Assembly (NCBI RefSeq): GCF_029873635.1
Contig: NC_080419.1
Location: 73,582,597 to 73,646,596, forward strand
Direction: 5' to 3'
Length of the DNA stretch: 64,000 bases
Origin: Malania oleifera
Lineage: Eukaryota > Streptophyta > Magnoliopsida > Santalales > Ximeniaceae
A model generated the notes under the pieces. It searched no databases. It was given only the letters and a program-made list of their open reading frames with translations, and had not been told where the DNA came from. Position numbers and translations under genes: made by a program. Of the stretch, positions 59,446 through 64,000 are shown piece after piece. The first letter of the stretch is position 1. Each line of letters begins with the position of its first letter.

Positions 59446-60316
59446 CTAAGAAGTCTCTCTATTGTGCATTAGACCTAATTCATGTCTAATATGTATGAAC
59501 CTATATTTGGAAAGTGGTTTAGTGAAGATGTCCGCCCATTGCTCATTGGTACATACAAACTCAAGAGCAACATCCCCTTTCTGCACATGATCACGAAAGA
59601 AGTGATGTCTAATCTCAATGTGTTTAGTTTGTGAATGTGAGATAGAATTTTTAGAGATGTTGATTGCACTAGTATTATCACATTTAATAAGTATTGTATC
59701 GTAGTGCAATCCAAAATCCATAAGTTGTTGTTTCATATAAAGAGTTTGAGCACAATAACTTCTAGCCGCAATATATTCTGTGTTGGTTGTGGATAAAGCA
59801 ACTGAGTTTTGTTTCTTGGAGAACCAAGAAATGAGAGATTGTCCTAAATAGTGACAAGTGCCGCTAGTACTCTTTCTATCAATCTTACTACCGATAAAGT
59901 CAGCATCGGTATAACTCACAATCTCAAAGGTAGTATGCTTAGGGTACCATAAACCTAACTCTATAGTTCTAACTAGATACCTAAGGATTCGTTTAATTGC
60001 TTTTAGATGGGATTCCTTAGGAGCAGCCTGAAACCTAGCACACATACACACACTAAACATGATATTAGGCCTACTAGTAGTGAGATATAGAAGACTCCCA
60101 ATCATGCCACGATACAATTTCACGTCAACAAGGATCCCTTTCTCATTTTTATCAAGTTTAATGGAAGAATTCATAGGGGTACCAAGAATTTTGCTATCTT
60201 CCATATTAAATTTCTTTAGCAAGTCCCTAACATATTTAGATTGGCATATGAAAGTTCTATATATAGCTTGTTTAATTTGCGGCCCTAAGAAGAAACAAAG
60301 TTCACCCATTATGCTC
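59446..60316 (-). CDS. Copia-D RT C-terminus and RNase H
   Basis: At least 287 codons with no stop, running into the gypsy insertion at 60,316. RT thumb: MGELCFFLGPQIKQ, SKYVRDLLKKFNMEDSK, YRGMIGSLLYLTTSRPNIMF. RNase H: YTDADFIG (Asp), NSVALSTTNTEYIA (Glu), IKCDNTSAINISKNS (Asp), HIEIRHHFFRDHVQKG and WADIFTKPLS, ending GLMHNRETS. All catalytic acids I can check are present. The Copia-A copy of this region is broken. Confidence 0.88.
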
Positions 60317-60394
60317 TGTAACGACTCGAAGAATAATGGTATTTAAATAATAAAAGGAAAGGGAAATGGAAATAGGAACAGAAGGAGGTAGCTG

Positions 60395-60600
60395 ACTTCA
60401 TCGATGAATTTGCATTTTGGATGGGATAATCTCAAGAAATTTTCCAGGCCTCGTCGATGAACACAGGGGTTTCGTTGACGAGAAGATATCGAGAGAGGAT
60501 TTTTGGAAGTCTGAAATTCATCGATGAGGGTTCCAGTTTGTCGATGAACTTTCTATAGGACTCGTTGATGAGGTGACGTGGCTTGTCAATGAATCTCACA
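60395..60600. promoter_or_regulatory. TCGTCGATGA-type cluster, gypsy LTR
   Basis: About nine copies, nearly all with a C-to-T or G-to-A change in the GTCGAC core, so more decayed than at 48,170-48,440. Confidence 0.55.
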
Positions 60601-61219
60601 GTATAAATAGTGCTAAACTCATTTTCTTACAAGAGAAATTCATCGAAACCCTTTATTTTCTCTCTCTACGGTCCCTCCTTTCTCTCTCTTCAATTTCGGC
60701 CCCATTAGTCGTCAGATCGAAGATCTGAGGCCACCATGACGCTCCTTAAAAAGTTCTCTGCAAGTCTGCTGAAGCGGATCGTAGGTGGGGCTGAGTTGGA
60801 AACCATCCCAAATCCAGGGCAAGACTTTCTACTCAGTATTTGCCTATTTGATAGTTGTAGAAAGCGTAGTATGCATAGTAATACTGAACTTTAGTTCTAG
60901 GAAATATCATTTTCTGGGTATTGAATGGGGAACCCTGCGGGTGCGGGGCTGTTTGTTTTAGGGGCTTCTCAGGACTTAGATAAGTGGATAAACTAAGCTA
61001 GTAATTTTATGAAAATATGTATATTGTTACAGTATTTGATTTCAAGAAAATAAATATATTTATATATGATTTATATTTGGAAAATACTGCTAAAAATGAT
61101 GGTATGTTAGATATATGTAAAACCTATTTTGTGTGGCATGAGTAGAAATTAAAATGAAAAACTGTTTTCTGGGAATGTGTTAATGATATGGATTTTTATA
61201 ATGGAAAATCGGCGTATGG

Positions 61220-61430
61220 GCCGAGATTTTGATATGTTTTCCGACGTACAGGCTGAGCTATATGTATGATTTGCCAGCATACGGGCCGAGCTATGGATAT
61301 GATTTTCCAGGTATGGGCTGAGCTATGTATATGATTTGTCGGCGTACGGGTCGAGCTATGGATATGATTTGTCAGCGTACGGGCTGAACTATGGATATGA
61401 TTTGACGGCGTACGGGCCAAGCTATGGTAA
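61220..61430 (+). repeat. 33-bp minisatellite, gypsy LTR
   Basis: About six units with GTACGGGCCGAGCTATGG, the reverse complement of the arrays at 1340-1560 and 8441-8640. Confidence 0.8.
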
Positions 61431-62359
61431 TGTAACGTCCTGCTTATCTTAATATATAATAAAATATAATAAATAAAATAGTCAACCTGAACCCGTGGGT
61501 AGCGGGGACACCTGTCATACACAGCGGAACTTAGGCAGCAGTAAATGTAAATCACAACCATCAACCAATAATTCATAATACTAGTGTCTATTATATTTCC
61601 AAAGATACTGTATTTATATATACAATCTCCACAATATCAAAATAAACCTAGGATCTCATAAAAAAAAATTTTGATCCTAGATCAGAACTTGCTCTTCTAG
61701 CAGGGAAGCTCAACTCACTCAGCGGCGGCCCTGACCCGCCAGGCTCTCCAAGTTTCTTGAAAATCATTTAATGTTTGGGGGTGAGACACTTCTCAGTAAG
61801 GATAAATAAACTAAATACAGTTGTGTGACAACATGAATACTTAATGATAATATGGATATACAGTACAATCTTCATACCAGAAAACATTCATCGTTTATTA
61901 ACTGCAAAAACGTATACTTTCATATTTCTATTAAATCATACTAATCATAACTGTCTAGTATAGATAATAATACTAAAAACATACCCAAGATGAATAGCTA
62001 GCTAATGTCATGTATTACCCCCCACCCCCCATGACGGGTTGTGCATCCCAAAAACGAGATCCGACAATGGCTGGCCGACCACTGCCAAGTCAAAAATGTT
62101 TGTAAGTACAATGGGCCCGCCACACCCTGATCCGGATTGCCAAGTGGATGCCTACAACTCTACACTGAAAGCCACATTGACTATCCATCTCCCACCCCCT
62201 CGTGGGGTTGTTAGCACCAATATGAACATAGATATCTGATCTATAAACTATGGTATCGTGCTCCTGAACTGAACTAAACTAACATCCGGGTTCTAATAAC
62301 ATATAATACATGATAATATAGCATTTAACATAAATAGATTGATAGCATTTTCTATAATT

Positions 62360-62480
62360 TCATAAATACGGCCTCATGCCGAACATTTCATAAATACGGT
62401 CTCGCGCCAAACATTTAATAAATACAGCCTCGCTTCGAAATCAGGCCTCGCGCCGGCTATCAATCACGGCCTTGCGCGGA
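62360..62480 (-). repeat. GC-rich minisatellite of about 28 bp, solo LTR
   Basis: About five degenerate units with ATAAATACGGCCTCGCGCCG. It occupies the same place in the LTR as the 33-bp array of the relatives, but with a different unit. Confidence 0.65.
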
Positions 62481-62688
62481 ATATCTTATACGTATCATTC
62501 TGAATAATAAATCAATTATCATGTATTTTCAACATCATTTTGTACTGTAATATTTCATATTCCTAAAAACATGCTTCATTCATAATATAGTCATATCATA
62601 ATACTTCTCACGTAAAGTAATATTCATGCCACACATTTGTTGTATAAAACCATACTTTATATTCCAAAATCATAATTTCTAGCATCTC

Positions 62689-62699
<11 letters not shown>

Positions 62700-62731
<32 letters not shown>
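62700..62731. repeat. (AT)n microsatellite
   Basis: AT run flanked on both sides by ACAT units. Confidence 0.9.
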
Positions 62732-62735
<4 letters not shown>

Positions 62736-63254
62736 CATTTCAACATAATAGCAATATTTTTCCAAATGTGCATTTCCTTCGTAATATACTAATATAATAC
62801 AGGCTTTCCTAAAAAATAATTTACTATTTGCATGAAAAATAACTGTTTTAGTTTATTCCCTTACCTGGTACTGAAAAAAAAAACCCCCCTAAAAACCTAC
62901 TCGTTCTGCACCCACAGGGTTCAACAACACCCTGAAACCAACAACTCACAGAACTAAACATCAATATTTTCACGTAAGTATCATTTCCTATAACTACGAA
63001 AAGATCAAATTTGGCATAAAAAGTCTTACCTCAACCCAAGGATGAATTTCAACTCGCTTCCACCAACGATCTGTTTCGGCAGATTTGGAGAGAACTTTCC
63101 CAGGAGCGTTTTAGTGGCCTCAGATCGTTGATTCGACAAACGACGGAGCTGAAATCGAAGAGAGAGGAGAGAGAAATCAGAGGGAGAGAGAGAGGGAGTG
63201 ATTTTTCTTAATTTCTGCGTTTAAATCTGGGTTTTGGGTTATTTATAGGGCTGG

Positions 63255-63430
63255 ATTCGTCGACGAGACACGTCACCTCGTCGACGAGTCCTGTATAAAG
63301 TTCGTCGGCGAACCTGCACCTTCTTCGATGAATCCCCTGTGTTTTTTGAAGAGGACCTGATAAATTTTCTTGGTCATTGCATCCCAAAGTGCAACGTCAT
63401 CAACGAACGCGAAGTGTTCGTTGATGATGT
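63255..63430. promoter_or_regulatory. CTCGTCGACGAG-type cluster, solo LTR
   Basis: Six to seven motifs, including ATTCGTCGACGAGACACGTCAC and CCTCGTCGACGAGTCC, beside the minus-strand TATAAATA at 63,247-63,240. Confidence 0.6.
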
Positions 63431-64000
63431 TTGCTGTCTCCTTCTGTTTCTATTTCCTTTTCCCTTCCTCTCTATTATTTAAATGTCATTATTCTTCGAG
63501 TCATTACAGGTAAAATGTGAAATACCAGCGTATAGGCCGATGATTTTCATGATATACGTATATATGCAAAATGATATAATTGATTTGATAATTAATGGAA
63601 TGAAATATCCATGTATCACAGTTTCAGTATACGCTATATGATATCAGAACCTGATTGGCTTGATTTAGACTAGCACTTTCACGATACCGATGTTATGTGT
63701 TCATTATTTATCATGATATTTGTGTTAACGCCACTGTACGGAGTGGTATGAAATTGGATGATTGATGTGGTTTTAAGAACTGTGTGAGTGCCCCTGGTGT
63801 ACAAACCAAGTCTGGCAGACCCATTGGACTTACAGACTGTAATTTTGACTTGGCAGTGGTCAACCAACCATTGTCAGGTCCCGCATTCGGGCCACACAAC
63901 CCAGTCATGTGGGGGTAATACATGACAATAGCCAGCTAACCTACCAGGATTATTTTTGTATTATTATTTATATGAGATGAATTATGCTATGGAAACCATT

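Larger units (their letters stand above)
56815..60316 (-). mobile_element. Copia-D: Sirevirus-like copia, cut at 60,316 by a gypsy LTR
   Basis: 3' LTR 56,815-58,925, purine tract, spacer and the end of pol (59,446-60,316) on the minus strand. The rest must lie right of the window, beyond the gypsy LTR. The open pol frame makes it the best-preserved coding element here. Left duplication would be AATAT (56,810-56,814); its partner is not in the window. Confidence 0.85.
61431..63508 (-). mobile_element. Gypsy-type solo LTR, minus oriented
   Basis: TGTAACGTCC...GTCATTACA, 2,078 bp, perfect duplication GGTAA at 61,426-61,430 and 63,509-63,513. It holds a diverged minisatellite (62,360-62,480), (AT)n (62,700-62,731), a TATAAATA on the minus strand (63,240-63,247) and a GTCGAC cluster (63,255-63,430). 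No coding region. Confidence 0.93.
60317..64000 (+). mobile_element. Gypsy LTR, plus oriented, running past the window end, split by a solo LTR
   Basis: Starts TGTAACGACTCG at 60,317, inside Copia-D pol. GTCGA-type cluster (60,395-60,600), TATAAATA (60,602-60,609), 33-bp minisatellite (61,220-61,430), then the solo LTR, then continuation (63,514-64,000) matching in order the reverse of 8,440-7,960. Whether it is solo or the 5' end of a full element cannot be told here. The left duplication would be TGCTC (60,312-60,316). Confidence 0.88.

Overview
The window is nuclear DNA from a flowering plant, most likely a eudicot. The evidence is a split gene with GT-AG introns whose product is a typical plant monoacylglycerol-lipase-type alpha/beta hydrolase, LTR retrotransposons of Ty3/gypsy chromovirus and Ty1/copia type primed by initiator-Met tRNA, and AT-rich intergenic DNA. 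I cannot name the species. About four fifths of the window is LTR retrotransposon, mostly nested one inside another.

Layout. (1) 1-23,551 is a nest. A copia element on the + strand (Copia-B, about 16,621-23,394) carries a minus-strand Sirevirus-like copia (Copia-A, before 1 to 16,620) in its 5' part. Copia-A carries a complete gypsy chromovirus (Gypsy-1, 521-9591, target duplication TCTCG). Copia-B also carries a solo LTR (17,480-19,767, duplication GATAC). Copia-B itself lies in an older LTR whose tail is 23,395-23,551. (2) 23,552-26,500 holds an older, decayed copia RT/RNase H remnant and very AT-rich DNA. (3) 26,522-31,435 (minus) is the one host gene I can support: seven coding exons, 400 codons, with an intact catalytic triad, preceded by a TATA box at 31,509-31,515. 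(4) 31,516-35,006 is AT-rich intergenic DNA. (5) 35,012-55,138 is a Tnt1/Tork-like copia (Copia-E, duplication TAATC). Its right LTR is split by 15 kb of later insertions: a plus-oriented solo LTR (Solo-G), a minus-oriented LTR inside it (LTR-C2, duplication CTACA), a truncated gag-bearing Sirevirus-like element (Copia-F) inside that, and a gypsy solo LTR (48,097-50,120, duplication ACTAG) inside Copia-F. A chimeric tandem array of about 765-bp units (50,977-53,305) sits at the Copia-F/LTR-C2 junction. (6) 55,139-56,814 is intergenic. (7) From 56,815 to the end another minus-strand copia (Copia-D) with an open RNase H frame is cut by a plus-oriented gypsy LTR (60,317 onward), which is itself cut by a minus-oriented solo LTR (61,431-63,508, duplication GGTAA).

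How the parts relate. The retroelement proteins (gag, protease, integrase, RT, RNase H) are in order but mostly broken by stops and frameshifts. Several key residues are lost in ways consistent with G-to-A change. No element here looks clearly autonomous; Copia-D has the best-preserved frame. The most striking non-coding pattern is that at least three unrelated LTR families carry a cluster of short CG-centred palindromes (CTCGTCGACGAG, GGTCGACC and TCAGACGACTGA types) just upstream of the LTR TATA box. Coordinates, motifs and target duplications were read by eye; family lineage names are inference from protein motifs.
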